A stretch of 64,000 bases of DNA from Vombatus ursinus (GCF_900497805.2 NW_020954610.1:21509855-21573854); one strand, 5' to 3'; counted from the first letter of the stretch, positions 43,781 through 55,554 are shown. Numbers and translations are program-made. The notes: a model not told the origin generated them from the letters alone.

Positions 43781-44484
43781 GAATGCATTTGCAGTAATTT
43801 TATAAATCTAATTAGAAAGATTTTATACTACAGGGGATAAGAGAGGGATGACTGCTCGTTTATACTCCCTCCCTCAAGCCAGATACCAAAGAAAGAAACT
43901 AAATTGCTTTGGTTCTATGTTCTCATCAAATTCCAAATTCATCAGGATCATTTCCCTTCAATTTGCAACTTTTATTCAAAGAAGCCTGAACTCATATACT
44001 AGATTTGGAGGCCATATTTTCTTCAATTGTTACTGTCATTCTCATTGCTTTATCTGTTTATGTTTAAAGTCTTTGAGATTTCTTTCCTCTCCAAATATTT
44101 GGTACTTTCAGTCTCATTTTCCATTCTTTATTTTCCTTATTGCTCATTTTCTGATCACCTCACCTCTGATTGTGGCTCTCATGGGCCCGGATCTCAGTGT
44201 CTCAGCTTCCTCCTACACTGGATGATTTGCTATTCACCAATCAATGTCTCTGACCAAACTGATTTTTGGGTAGACAGAAATGATTCCAGCTGAATACCAT
44301 ACCCTTTCTCTCAGGTTTTTGGAGTGCCGCATGCCTCCACCCTAACCCAGGCTATCCTATCTTAGTGACCTTTTCCACTTCCTTTATTCTTTAGTTATTC
44401 TGGCCTGGCAACAGCAGTTCAAAGCCTGTTTTCTGGTACTGTAGGTTCAGTGCATTACTGTGTTGGTGTCCTTGCAAGGCTTTT
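43781..44484. other. Unique DNA, no gene called
   Basis: Contains a 125-residue frame (43848-44225) with hydrophobic stretches but no recognisable domain, start context or homologue, so I do not treat it as a gene. Confidence 0.45.
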
Positions 44485-44945
44485 GGAAAATTATCAACGT
44501 AATTCTATCAGTAACAAAAATAACAGAAATCATATAATTATATCAATAGATGCATAAAAAGCGTCTGACAAAATACAACAACCATTCTGATTAAAAACAC
44601 TTGAGAAAATATAAAATGGAATGTTGCTTAAAATGATAAGCAGTATCTATCTAAAACTTGCTAACCACATCCAAAGAAAGTCCTATGTAGTCTGAATGAG
44701 GATCAAAGCATACTATTTTCACTTTTTTGTATTTTGTGTTTTTCTTTCTTCTGGTTTTTCCCTTTTGTTCTGGTTCTTCTTTCACATGACTAATGTGGAA
44801 ATACTTTAACGTGATTGTACATGAATAACCTACATCAAATTGCTTGCTTTCTTGGGCAGAGGTGAGGGAAGTGAGGGAGGGGGAAAATTTGGAACTCAAA
44901 ATCTTATAAAAATGAATGTTGAAAATTATTAAGGAAAAAGAAAAT
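44485..44945 (+). mobile_element. L1 RT fragment joined to an L1 3' end
   Basis: 44485-44650 carries RT codons (NNRNHIIISIDA-like, KAFDKIQ-like, MISSIYLK-like). At about 44652 it continues directly as the ORF2 end and 3' UTR (CCACATCCAAAGAAAGTCCT, TTGCTTGCTTTCTTGGGCAG, TTTGGAACTCAAAATCTTAT). The codons between are absent, so this is another internally deleted L1 piece. Confidence 0.7.
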
Positions 44946-45029
44946 GATGTATTTAAATTTCTTTGAAAATTTTAAAGTGCCATGTAATTGTCATTTCTGA
45001 TTGTTAATGCTGGAATTCAACAAACCCCT

Positions 45030-45508
45030 CTGGAACTGAAAAAAAATGATAGACAATATAAAATACTTGGGAATCTGTGTGCCAAGACAAATCCAGGAAC
45101 TATATGAACAAAATTACAAAACACTTTTCACACAAATAAAATCAGATCTGAACAACAGGAAAAATATTAATTGTTCACAGATAGGGTGAATTCATATAAA
45201 AATAATAATTTGACCTTAATTAATTTACTTCTTCAGTGACATACTAATTAAACTAAGAAAAATATTTTAAAAGCTAGAAAATATAATATATTATAATATA
45301 TAAAATATAAGAAAATTCATCTTGAAGAACACTCAGTCAAGAATATTATGATAATTAAGGAAAAAAAGATATGAAGGAAGGTGACCTTGCTGTACCATAT
45401 CTCAAATTATGTTACAAGTGGCAATCATCAAAAAATTTTGGTAGTGACCAAGAAATTAAAATGGATCAATGAAATAGATTAGGTACACAATGCAGTGTAG
45501 TAAATGAT
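45030..45508 (+). mobile_element. L1 ORF2 fragment, plus strand
   Basis: AAAATACTTGGGAATCTGTG, CCAGGAACTATATGAACAAA and GAAGGTGACCTTGCTGTACC encode YLGICVPRQIQELYEQNYKT and later ORF2. It stops at about 45508, where an opposite-strand L1 begins. Confidence 0.8.
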
Positions 45509-46469
45509 CATTCTTTGCCCCTAGAAATGAGCTGCTATAAATATTTTTGTACATATAGGTCCTTTTCCTTTTTTTTTTGTTTTTTGTTTTTTGTTTTTTT
45601 CTCTTTTAGAATACAGACATAGAAGTGGTATTGCTAGGTCAAATGGTATGCATGGTTTTATAGCCCTTTGGGTATTGTTCCAAATTGCTCTACAGAATGG
45701 TTGAATCATTTCAAACTCCAACAGTTCATTACAGTCTCATTTTTCCCATATCCCCTACATTTGTCATTTACCTTTTCTGTCCTATTAGCCAGTCTAATAG
45801 GTATGAGGTAATACCTATGAATTGTTTTAATTTGCATTTCTCCAATCAATAGTGAGAGGGATCATTTTTTTTTCATATAGCTATAGATGGCTTTGGTTAG
45901 TTCATCTGAAAACTGATTATGTCTTTTGATCATTTACAAATTGGGGAATGGCTTTTATTTTTGTAATTTGACTCAGTTCTCAGTGATTGAGAAATAATAC
46001 CTCTATCACAGAAATTTGCTCCAAAAGTTTTTTTTCTACAGTTAGTGCTGCCAAGTGTGTTTCCATCCATCCTATCCCCTCTACCCCCGGTTATTCTGTT
46101 CTCTCTCTCCTTTCACCCTGTTGCTCCTCAGAAGTGTTTTGCTTCTGACTACTCCTCCCCCATCTGCCCTCCCTTCTATTCCTCCCCCTTCTCTTATCCA
46201 CTTCCCATCCTACTTTCTTGTAGGGTAAGATAGATTTCTATACCCAATTGAATGTGTATGTTATACCCTCTTTGATCCAATTCTGATTACAGTAAGGTTC
46301 ACTCATTTGCCCTCACTTCCCCCTTCTTCCCCTCCAGTGTAGAAGCTTTTTCTTGCCCTTTTTATATGAAATAATACTCCATTCTGCCTCTCCCTTTCTC
46401 TTTTTTCCCAGCACATTTCTCTTACTACATAATTTTGTTTTTTTAGATACCATCTCATCACATTCAACT

Positions 46470-46730
46470 TACACTTGTACCCTCTGTCTCTCTGTCTGTC
46501 TCTTTGTCTGTCTCTCTCTGTCTCTATTATACACACACATACACATATATGTATATATACATATGGGTATATATATGTATATATGTACATGTGTGTATAT
46601 ATGTATATATACATATATATACACACATATACATATACATATGCATATATATGTGTGTATATATATCTATATATCTATATCTATATCTATGTATCTATCT
46701 ATCTCTCTCTCTCTCTCTCTATATATATGA
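46470..46730. repeat. Compound CT/AC/TA microsatellite
   Basis: CTGT and CT units, then ACAC, ATAT/GTAT and TCTA/CT units. It lies in the ORF1-to-ORF2 spacer, where family A carries TCTA. Confidence 0.9.
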
Positions 46731-46864
46731 TCCTCTTAACTACCCTAATAATCAGAAAGATCTTTTGAGTTACAAATATCATCTTTCCATGTTGGAACAT
46801 AAATAGTTTAACCTTATTAATTCTCTTATGATTTCCCTTTCCTGTTTACCTTTTTAGGGTTCTC

Positions 46865-47925
46865 TTGAATCTTGTATTTGAAAGTCAAATTTTCCATTCA
46901 ACTCTGGTCTTTTCATCAACAATGCTTGAAAATCCTCAATCTCTTTGAATGTACATTTTTGCCCTAAGGGATTATGCTTAGTTTTGCTTGGTAGGTTGTA
47001 ATCTTAGCTGCTTTGCCTTCTGGAATATCATATTCTAAGCTCTTTAGTCCTTTAACTTAGGGACTGCTAAATCTTCTGTTATCCTTACTATGGCTCCATC
47101 ATACATGAATTGTTTCTTTCTGGCTGCTTGCAATATTTTCTCCTTGACCTGGGATCTCTGGAATTAGGCTCTACTATTCCAGGCAGGTTTCCTTTTAGGA
47201 TCTATTTCAGGAGATGATTGGTGGATTCTTTCAATGACTATTTTGCCTTCTGCTTCTAGGAACTCAGGGCAGTTTTCGTTGATAATTTCTTGAAAGATGA
47301 TGTCTAGGCTTTTTTTTTTTAATCATGCCTTTCAGGTAGTCCAATAATTTTAAAATTATCTCTCTTGAACATATTTTCCAGGTCAGTTGTTTTTTCCAAT
47401 GAGATATTTCACGTTGTCTTCAACCTTTTCCATTTTTTGGTTTTGTTTTGTTGTTTCTTGATTTCTCATAATGTCATTAGCTTCCACTTGTTGCGTTCTA
47501 ATTTTTTAAGGAATTATTTTCTTCAGTGAGCCTTTGGATTTCCTTTGCCATTTGGCTAATTCTGTTTTTAAGGCATTCTTCTCCTCATTGGATTTTTGTT
47601 TTTCTTTTATCATTTAGCTTAGTTTGTTTTTTAAAGGTGTTATTTTCTTCAGTATTTTTGTGTCTCATTTCTTGACTCATTTTTCATTATTTTCTTGCAT
47701 CACTCATTTCTCTTCCCAATTTTTCCTCTACCTCTCTTACGTGATTTTCAAATTCCTTTTTGAGCTCTTCCATGGTCTGAGACCAATTCATATTTTTCTT
47801 GGAGGCTTTGTATGTAGGAGCTTTGAATTTGCTGTCTTTTTTTGTGTGTGTTTTGATTTTCCTTGTCACAATAGTAACTTTCTATGGTCAGAGTTTTTTT
47901 TTTCACCATTGTTTGCTAATTTCCC
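46865..47925 (-). pseudogene. L1 ORF1 relic
   Basis: The usual MSKQ start is lost (ATG to ATT near 47922). 47869-47687 is open: APTYKASKKNMNWSQTMEEL, KKEFENHVREVEEKLGREMS. The coil, RRM (IIGLPERHD-like) and C-terminal domain follow in broken frames to about 46865. Confidence 0.8.
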
Positions 47926-48654
47926 CAGCCTGTTATTTGATTTTTCACTGTTTGTTAAAATATGATTCTGTTTCCAAGGTGGAGGTCAATCTGTTCCAAG
48001 TCTCAGGGGCCCTGTGCAGCTGCCCAGAGAGATACCTCCAAAGACCTGTAAGTTTTCAATTCCTCCAAGTTGTTATGATCTAAGGAGAGGTGTTTGCTAC
48101 TATCCTGGCATTGGTCTGTGAGTGACCACAAACACTCATTTCTGCCCTGGAACCATGAATAGGGTTCTCTCTCCACTGTGGCTGCAAACTCTGCTATTCC
48201 AGTGCTTCTCCTTGCCCTAGGGCTACCACCCCAGACTACCACCTGGATCTGAGTATGAGTAAAGCAACAGAGTTCTGCAGCAGGGCTAGCAAAAAGACCC
48301 CTGTAATCTCCTTTTGACCAGCTGACTGACCTCCTTACCATCTGTGGGCTGAGAGTTCCAAGCCTTTGCCTCTGCTGATTCAGTCACTTCCAAGACCTGG
48401 TCTAGTTTCCTGTGACCGGGCTTTACTGGCCCACCCTATGCTGGACTGCGGGCTTTTTTCACTCAAGCTCAATAGACCTTTCCTTCTGACGTTCAAAATT
48501 GTCTTTGGCTGGAAATTTATTTCACTCCATCTTTTTGTGATTTCTGTTGCTCTAGCATTTAGTTAGAGTCATTTTTACAAAGTATTTTGAAGGGTTTGGG
48601 GGAGAACCTATGTGATTCCCTGACTTTACTCCATCATCTTTCCTCTGAAATTTC

Positions 48655-48955
48655 TTACCTTTTGTTCTTCCAAATGAATTTTGCTATTGTTTTTGTTCTA
48701 ATTCAGTGATATATTTGTTAGCAATTCAATTAGGATTGCATTCCATGAAGTAGGTCAGGTGAAAGTCATTTTTAAAAAATTATATTGGCTTTATGGACCC
48801 ATGAACAATAAATATTATTCCAATTATTTAAATCTAATTTTATTTGTACAAAAAGTGCTTTATATTTATGCTCATATAGTTCCTGTGTCTGGTTTGGTAG
48901 GTATACTTTCAGGTAATTTTACTCTCTAGTTATTTTAAATGATCTAAAACAATAT
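48655..48955 (-). mobile_element. L1 ORF2 fragment
   Basis: GGACCCATGAACAATAAATA, CTCATATAGTTCCTGTGTCT and GGTTTGGTAGGTATACTTTC match the minus-strand L1 at 27370-27500 (region just downstream of the RT). No ends or tail are recognisable. Confidence 0.75.
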
Positions 48956-48959
48956 TGAG

Positions 48960-49802
48960 GCTTCAGGGAGTCAAGATGGCAGAGTGAGAAGTAAGTTGCT
49001 TTCACCATCCATTATTAGCCTCTGAAAACCAAGAAAACATCGCCTCAGGAAAAACCCTGAAACACTTGAACCAGTAGAGAGATAGATTGCAGCAGCAGGG
49101 TAGCACAGGTAGCTTGAGGGACTAACAGGAAAGGCCTTTCTTGCCCTGGGGGAAAGGGAGCAGTACAGAACAGGAGGTGCCTAGCAAGCTAGCGGAAAGC
49201 CCCACCTCAGCATACCACAGGGAGATCCTGAACCCCAGGTGTTGGAGCAGGCAACCACCAACACCAGGACCCCTGAGTGCCTCAGGATGGGCATGAAAAC
49301 TGGTGGAAACTGGCTTGGAAAGTCACCACATGCCACAGTGTTTCAAGGCAGCCAAGTCTCCCAGTGCCTCAGCAAAACTCTGGGAAGCACTCTAAGGGGG
49401 AAAACCCCAGGTGAAGAAACATCCCACAACAATGAAACATAGAACTGCAAGAAGCCAAAGAAAGGGAAAGGAAAGGCCCAGGTGAGCAGGGGCCAGACTA
49501 CCCAATCCTACCCTTAGATTTCCAGTGTTCCTGATTCCAGCCCAACACCAGGTAAGCTGCCAGAACCCTACAGCCTCCAACTGCCAGCATTGGAGGCCAC
49601 ACCACACAAAGCCAGTGACCAGGCCCCAGGCTCCCAGCACAAGAAGAGTGGGTCAGTGCCCCCTGCTCCCCAGCAGGAGAGCTCAATCTTTTTAAAGGCC
49701 AGGAAATAAGCAAGCACCATGAGCAAAAAAAAAATGTAACATAGATTCTTGTTATGGGAATAGTGAAGATCAAGGCAGAAATTCTGAAGAGGACAACATT
49801 GT
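48960..49802 (+). mobile_element. HAL1-B/L1 family B 5' part, before insertion
   Basis: A B-type 5' end (CTTCAGGGAGTCAAGATGGC; YY1-type site 48972-48980) is followed by a GC-rich 5' UTR and the ORF1 start (ATGAGCAAAAAAAAAATG near 49718) to GAGGACAACATTGT at 49802. The element resumes at 50330. Confidence 0.85.
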
Positions 49803-50329
49803 CCTTGACCTGGGAACTCTGAAGTTTGGCTACAAGATTCCCAGGAGTTTTCCTTTGGGGATCTCTTTCAGGAGGCGATCAGTGGATTCTTTCCATTTTT
49901 ATTTTACCTTCTGGTTCTAGAATATCAGGGCAGTTTTCCTTGATAATTTCTTGAAAGATAATGTCTAGGCTCTTTTTTTGATGATGGCTTTCAGATAGTC
50001 CAATAATTTTTAAATTATCTCTCCTGAATCTATTTTCCAGGTCAGTTATTTTTCCAATGAGCTATTTCACATTGTCTTCTATTTTTTCATTCTTTTGGTT
50101 TTATTTTAAAATGTCTTGATTTCTCATAAAATCACTAGATTCCATTTGCTCCATTCTAACTTTTAAGGAAGTATTTTCTTCAGTGAGCTTTTGGACGTCC
50201 TTTTCCATTTGGCCAGTTCTGCTTTGTAAGGCATTCCTCTCCTCATTGGCTTTTTAGATCTCTTTTGCCATTTGGGTTAAGCTATTTTTAAGGTGTTATT
50301 TTCTTCAGTATTTTTTTGGGTCTCCAAAA
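49803..50329 (-). mobile_element. ORF1 fragment of family A inserted in family B
   Basis: Minus-strand family A ORF1 (coil through RRM to QVKE codons), truncated at both ends and without 5' UTR or 3' UTR. ACAACATTGT (49793-49802) and ACAACATTAT (50330-50339) flank it as a 10-bp duplication with one mismatch. A short A run (50326-50329) sits at the plus-strand 3' side, as if an antisense RNA had been the template. Confidence 0.75.
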
Positions 50330-50475
50330 ACAACATTATCAACAAACCCACATCTGGTACCTCAAAAGTGAATATGAACTGGTCTGAAGCCCAAAAAGCC
50401 TTCTTGGAAGAATTCAAGAAGGATTTTAAAAGTCAAATAAGGGAGGTAGGAGAAAAATTGGGGAAAGAACAATAT
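50330..50475 (+). mobile_element. HAL1-B/L1 family B, resumed ORF1 fragment
   Basis: It encodes NIINKPTSGTSKVNMNWSEA and QKAFLEEFKKDFKSQIREVG, the ORF1 N-terminus expected right after the codons at 49802. It stops near 50475, so the copy is truncated. Confidence 0.85.
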
Positions 50476-50489
50476 TGGATAATATTGGT

Positions 50490-50835
50490 GACACAGTGTA
50501 GTTTCCCCATTTTTCTCTTTTGATTAAATATATTTTCACTTTAACTTTGTCTGAGAGTGTGATTACTATCCCTGCTTGTTGTTAAACAAAAAAAAATGCA
50601 TGGGAGTTCAAATTTTAAAAAAAAAGTGTAAATTTCTTCCATGTAATTGGAGAAAATAAAATAATTGAAAAAAAATTAAAAGACAAAGAAAAACACAAGA
50701 TATCAGCAAACCACTATTAGACCTATACCCCAATGTGATCAATGAAAGATGATATGAATGCATATAGAAAAACATCTCAATAGCAGCTCATTGTATATTA
50801 GCAAAAAAACTGGAAAATAAGAATCATTAGTGGAA
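50490..50835. mobile_element. Three small L1 scraps
   Basis: 50490-50585 is minus-strand ORF2 endonuclease-region sequence (compare 29440-29560). 50586-50680 is a plus-strand L1 3' end (ATGTAATTGGAGAAAATAAA). 50705-50835 is a plus-strand, older ORF2 C-terminal scrap (CCACTATTAGACCTATACCC). Confidence 0.55.
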
Positions 50836-50864
50836 TATTGTTGTACCAGGAGACTTGTCCTGTT

Positions 50865-51012
50865 CATTTTACAAATGAGGAAACTGAGACAAAGAGGGTT
50901 AAATGATTTGCCTAGCATTACCAATCTGGTAAGTATCCAAGTCTTGATTTGAACTGAGATCCTCCTGACTCCAGGGCCAGCACTCTATCTATTGTGTGAC
51001 TGAGTTGACATA
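50865..51012 (-). mobile_element. MIR/tRNA-type SINE
   Basis: TTTTACAAATGAGGAAACTG, GAACTGAGATCCTCCTGACT and CCAGGGCCAGCACTCTATCT are the reverse complement of a core plus tRNA head. Confidence 0.8.
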
Positions 51013-51017
51013 TTCAA

Positions 51018-51435
51018 GTTGTTGTTTGTCCTTCATTCTTGAAGAGAACCATGATATCAGGAAGGTGATGCCATGACTTAAGTGAGGGAGAGCTGTACAA
51101 AATCATCAGCCTCACTTTCTCCTAAGGTGTTATCTGGCTCCAGTGGCAAGATATAGATCAGGACAACTGAAAATGGTCCAATATACAGTGGGAGACTTTG
51201 GCCTTTGTAAGCTAAGGTCTTTCAGAGTTATCACATTAACTGAGGCAATGCCCATTCAGAGATTAAGAATAAGTAAGAAATGAGCCAACATATGGCCCCT
51301 GTTACTTAATTTAAAAAAAAATCAATCTGAGAGGGGAGGATTCTCAGGGTTTTTGGCCAAAACAAAGGCAATTACTATTTAAATTCATTCTAAGCTGCAT
51401 TGCCCAATTAGAACTGGCTGGTTGAGTCCCCATTG
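51018..51435 (-). repeat. Unnamed ~0.5 kb repeat, second copy
   Basis: It begins GTTGTTTGTCCTTCATTCTT, the reverse complement of the element's AAGGACAAACAAC end. It continues through AGGAAGGTGATGCCATGACT, TTGTAAGCTAAGGTCTTTCA and TTTTGGCCAAAACAAAGGCA to about 51435, parallel to 9349-9836. No reading frame. Confidence 0.7.
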
Positions 51436-51454
51436 GAGCAGCTCGGACTTTTCA

Positions 51455-51600
51455 CAGGTAGTTGTTTGTCCTTCATTCTTGAAGAGGATCATGACATTAG
51501 GAAGGTGATGCCATTACTTGCCAGTGAATTGGATTCCAGTGGAAAGATGCAGATCAAGATGACTGGAGATGGCCCCTGCCATATTGAAGTATAGAGACAT
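51455..51600 (-). repeat. Unnamed repeat, third copy (truncated)
   Basis: GTAGTTGTTTGTCCTTCATT, AGGAAGGTGATGCCATTACT, GGATTCCAGTGGAAAGATGC and GACTGGAGATGGCCCCTG show the same terminal 140 bp as the copy at 51018. The two lie in direct orientation. Confidence 0.75.
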
Positions 51601-51856
51601 GAATGAGAAAATAGCAATCATATGGAAATGTAATTAGGTACATATCATCCTTATTATTCTGTCAACTACTGAGTTGTACTGAGGATGCTTTCAGTGAGCC
51701 TAAAGAAGATGAGTTTATATCCTAAAACATTTAATCAGTTACTAAAAGCAGCTATTATATCCATCCTTGCAATAGTCAACCAAAGTTTGAATAGAAATGA
51801 ATAAGAGCTTGTCCCAGGGTTGTTTTTATGTAGACACCATTTAAAAAGAAAGTATA

Positions 51857-52085
51857 TTGGGGCAACTAGGTGGCTCAGTGAATAGAGCACCAGCCCTGAA
51901 GTCAGGAGGACCTGAGTTCAAATCTGACCCTAGACTAAACACTTTTATTATTTATTATTTTATTATTTTTATTTATTTATTATTATTATTTTATTATATT
52001 ATTTATCATCATCAACATTATTATTATTATTATTATTTATTAGCTGTGTGACTCTGGGCAAGTCACTTAACCCTAATTGACTAAA
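51857..52085 (+). mobile_element. tRNA-derived SINE split by TTA expansion
   Basis: GGGGCAACTAGGTGGCTCAG and GAGTTCAAATCTGACCCTAG form the left part; GCTGTGTGACTCTGGGCAAG and TCACTTAACCCTAATTGACT the right part. Between them, where a SINE normally has a few bases (CACTTATTAGC), lies about 90 bp of TTA/TTTA repeats. Confidence 0.9.
51940..52043. repeat. (TTA)n/(ATTT)n microsatellite
   Basis: Imperfect TTA, TTTA and ATC units grown inside the SINE at 51857-52085. Confidence 0.9.
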
Positions 52086-53195
52086 GGAAAAAGAAAAGAA
52101 AAAAGGATATTACTATTATTATTAACAATGAACAACAACGTTATCATCATCAACAACAACAATAAAAACAAATAGCTGTCAGTTGGACTTGTTTATAGAA
52201 ATAGAAGGTTTTTTATATTAATTCAAAACCATATGATTTCTATCAGAAATTATTTATATCAAGATTTTCTTAAGGACTCTAGACTATTTATCAATGCAAA
52301 GTTTTCAAGAAAATGGGAGAAACCGTATAGCATAAAACTGCAGTTTTCAAAAATCTAGCATCTACCAAATACCTAGAAATATATGATCAAATGACAAGAA
52401 TTATATACCAAAAACATACTATGTTTCATAAATTAGAGTTGACAAATCTTTATGTTACAAATAACCTCAAAATATCATTGAGAAGTCAAGAAATAAACAG
52501 TACTGGATAAAACTGTGTCCATGGTTGTCCAGACATTGCACCAATCAATAAAAATTTAAGAATGCACAATATTTTAATAGATGTTACCATGCCACATTTT
52601 CCTAACCACAAAACTATGGATTCAAAAGTCCCTAAGATATAGAGCACTAGTAGATGAAATCAAGATCATGTGGAAACAGGATGAATTCCCTTTGTTTTAA
52701 CTACTCTTAGAGCTGTCCAGAAGATACTTCCAGTTAATCAAGGGATGATAAGACTGTATCTAATGACTGTATTCATTTGTAAAAATCATTGCATCTATTT
52801 TGTAATAGTTTGCCCCAAATTAATTGTGAAAGAATAATCACATGATAATGACTTGTCCCATTATTGTTTCTGCCTGAGGTCCATGAGAACAAAATGCTGA
52901 TAATTAAATAACAGTATTTATATAAAGGAGAGGTCCCCATCTCTCTACCCAAGTTGTCGCAGTCTCAGAAGGCCCTGAATATAATCACAAGTTGTTATTA
53001 TAGTGAGTGTAAAGACTCTCTATGCCTTAATTCTTTTGTGAGTTGGAAAAGAGACACTTCTTTTATGGAACCGAAAAGTGAACAACTTGATTGAAAATAA
53101 ATTAGCATAAAATTAGCTAAACTTTGAGGAACTGAATGCATTCAAGGTTCAGGAGAACTTTCGAAACCTAAGGGGAACAGTATATGGATTCTACA
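52086..53195. other. Unique AT-rich DNA
   Basis: 52118-52165 has AACAACG and CAACAACAACAA simple repeats. The rest shows no repeat family or gene. Confidence 0.5.
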
Positions 53196-53199
53196 GATA

Positions 53200-53370
53200 A
53201 ATGAATTAATGAATGAACAAATGAATGAATGAATGACGTGTTTGTTAAATGCTAACTAACTCTGTATATGGAATAGGACTAAGTACTGAGGATATGAATA
53301 GAAAAACAAAACAAAACTAGAATTCTTGCTCTCAAGGAGCTTGCATTCTAATAGGGGGAGACAACAATTG
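53200..53370 (-). mobile_element. L2 3' end
   Basis: A GAATGAATGAATGA tract, then TGTTAAATGCTAAC, CTAAGTACTGAGGATATGAA and CTCAAGGAGCTTGCATTCTA: the reverse complement of the L2 3' end. Confidence 0.8.
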
Positions 53371-54199
53371 GAGATGTTTTCAAATGCAAATCAGATGGAA
53401 ATCTCACATTTTCTTTAATGTGAAATGACAAAGCAGATATTAATGAACTATCTGCAATATAAAACCATCTGTACCTGATGTTGAACCATTTGACAAGTCC
53501 AAGGATTTTGGTACCAAGAAATTTCTTTTCTGTGTCTTCACTAGCTGCTGAAGTACATGCAAAAGCTGTTTCCAGGTTGCATGTCCACAGGGATAGCATT
53601 CCTAGAGGATGGCTTTGGGGGCCGGGCTAGAAGCAGACCAGTGGTATAGAGAACCATTGTTATTCTTTGTGAACTTGGGCTTGAGGTCCTAGACAATTTC
53701 TACTGAAGTCTAATGGGAGATGGTGGTGGTTTGACTTGCTTGGCACATTCCTATTTCTCTATTAGGTTCTTCTTTCTTGGCACTTTTGGTAGGTGTTCTT
53801 TCCTCTCTTATTGGTGGGAGCTAGTTGGCATTTGGTGGGGATATCCTTTATCTAGAGGGGCTGCTCTACTATACTTTAGATTTGTACCCACCCTTCCCAT
53901 TGATTCTATGTGTATTTGTGAAATGTTATTTCTCAAGTTAATGGGAGTTATTTGTATATTATCTGAGTAAAGGTCTTTGCTAAGATCTAATTGAAATCTA
54001 CTGGCTTATTGTTAATGGAAACCATACTGGTGGGATCTTGTTAACTATAGTAATAGCGTTGTAGCCCCACATGGTTACCCTTAGAACCATGAAAATGATC
54101 GCCCATCTGGTAACCCAACCAATAAGTATGAGTACAAATATGGGAAGTAGCCCAGACAGGGTGCTACAGGTACAAAGTGTTTTAAAGTTTGCCTAACAT
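53371..54199. other. Unidentified; possible LTR-like remnant
   Basis: 53710-54110 has an LTR-like feel (start TGGGAGATGGTGGTGG, GAGTAAAGGTCTTTGCTAAG late) but no paired ends or target duplication I can show. If an LTR, it is an old fossil fragment. 53371-53709 is unremarkable. Confidence 0.25.
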
Positions 54200-54356
54200 T
54201 AAGAAAAAAAAATAAAAACACAACAAAAATTCCATGTTGTCCTCACAGTGATCCTGTGGGGTAAGCAGTGAATGTTTTACAATTTACAGATGAGGAAAGT
54301 AAAGCTCAGAGGTGAAGGGACTCATCCTGTGTCATGTAGCTAGTAAGAAGGCACTA
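54200..54356 (-). mobile_element. MIR SINE
   Basis: GTCCTCACAGTGATCCTGTG, TTTACAGATGAGGAAAGTAA and CATGTAGCTAGTAAGAAGG are the reverse complement of MIR; an A-rich stretch (54202-54227) interrupts it. Confidence 0.85.
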
Positions 54357-54439
54357 TTGGTATATAATGCTATATTATAGCAAGATAATTATAGAAGATA
54401 TTGTTTTAGACTGGGTGAAAATAATATTTGACATTTATA

Positions 54440-54920
54440 AAGTCCCTGGTAATCTCACCTGTTGCTTTGCTTCCCAGACCAGACACCTACTGTGGAGGAC
54501 TTCACCCTTTCCCATTGCCTCACCACCACCCTGGGTTCCTGCTATCTTCCCTCCTTCCCCCCGCCCCCGTTTTCTTGATTGTTGACTCATGCTTCCCTTT
54601 ACTCCCCAGCCATCTTCTTCCTAGGTGTTTTGTTACTGTGGGCACCCTCTGCCTCTGCCACACTGTTCCCCAATTTGATCCATAATCAAATCCTTCCTGG
54701 AAAGAGTTTATTAGTCTACTATTCCATGGTTGTACCCATCATCTCTGTAACTTTCACATTGACATGTCTTTCCCCGTCCACCACTGTACCCTATGTGTTG
54801 TCTCCTTCTATTAAAATGTAAGATTTTTGATCTTACGGCTTATCTTTTTTTTTATCCGCAGAGTTCATCACAGTGCTTCATACATAGTAAATGCTTTAAG
54901 AATACATTATAATTGTTTAA
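54440..54920 (+). mobile_element. L2-like LINE 3' end
   Basis: The end is clear: TGTTGTCTCCTTCTATTAAA, ATGTAAGATTTTTGATCTTA, TCACAGTGCTTCATACATAG and TAAATGCTTTAAGAA. The C/T-rich 54440-54780 part fits a diverged body but is less certain. Confidence 0.6.
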
Positions 54921-55306
54921 TTCAACCATAACCTGAAAGTATGTTTACTGAAAAATATTAGAAGCAATTTTATTTTCTGTAATACATAGAAGACTTTAAA
55001 AAGATAGCCTTCTCTCATGTATATCAATGCCTAAAAAGTAGAATCCAGAAAATTTCCTGTCAGTGAAAATGTTTGGCACTGGGAAGAAGAAATCTATTCA
55101 GGCACTGGTATTACCACTCAGTTGATATTTTTCTTTTCTTTTCTGAAATGACAGGCTTAGATGTCACATCTTCCTCAAAATGCCTTACAGTCAAAGTGAT
55201 GGTGGTTCATGGGAAACATGCGTGATTTTCAAATAGCTTCGGTGTAAACTGATTCTCAACACAAACATCACAAAGTCAATGTTATGGAAAAAAAATATTC
55301 TCTACA

Positions 55307-55400
55307 GAGCTCATTTTCCCCATATGTAAAATGAAGGAAGTAGGTGAAATAAGTAAGTTTTAGCTTCATTTCCAGTCATAAGTCTATGAGCCTATTGTTT
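55307..55400 (+). mobile_element. MIR/THER-like SINE 3' part
   Basis: CTCATTTTCCCCATATGTAA, AATGAAGGAAGTAGG and CATAAGTCTATGAGCCTATT match the core end and tail of a MIR/THER1-like SINE. Confidence 0.6.
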
Positions 55401-55554
55401 ATAAAACACAGAAATTTAATAGATTTCCTGAGAGAATAAAAAAGAGTTGAGTCAACTCACCATTTTGACACTTCAAATATGTCAAGTCGCTGAACTTCTT
55501 AAAAGCCCCTATTTCTTAATCTGAAAAACAAGTTTAATTGTTGGGAGATCAAAC

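Larger units (their letters stand above)
45510..48650 (-). mobile_element. L1 with ORF1 and a large ORF2 deletion
   Basis: On the minus strand: an A-like 5' UTR (from about 48650; the YY1-type site is decayed), an ORF1 relic (47925 to about 46865), a spacer with CT, CA and TA tracts (46470-46730), and the first ORF2 bases (near 46035). It then jumps to late ORF2 (about 46025, TTCTGTGATAGAGGTATTAT) and continues to the C-terminal codons ICTKIFIAAHF at 45521. The 3' UTR is missing. The deletion join differs from that of HAL1-A and HAL1-B. Confidence 0.75.

Noticed and set aside
43848-44225. 125-codon frame with hydrophobic stretches
   Set aside because: No domain, no splice or promoter context, and T-rich DNA favours hydrophobic codons.
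51018-51600. CRISPR-like or tandem array from two similar units
   Set aside because: Only two unequal copies of an interspersed repeat, with no regular spacing.
54367-54821. Three overlapping open frames
   Set aside because: They lie in the C/T-rich L2-like segment and have no protein features.
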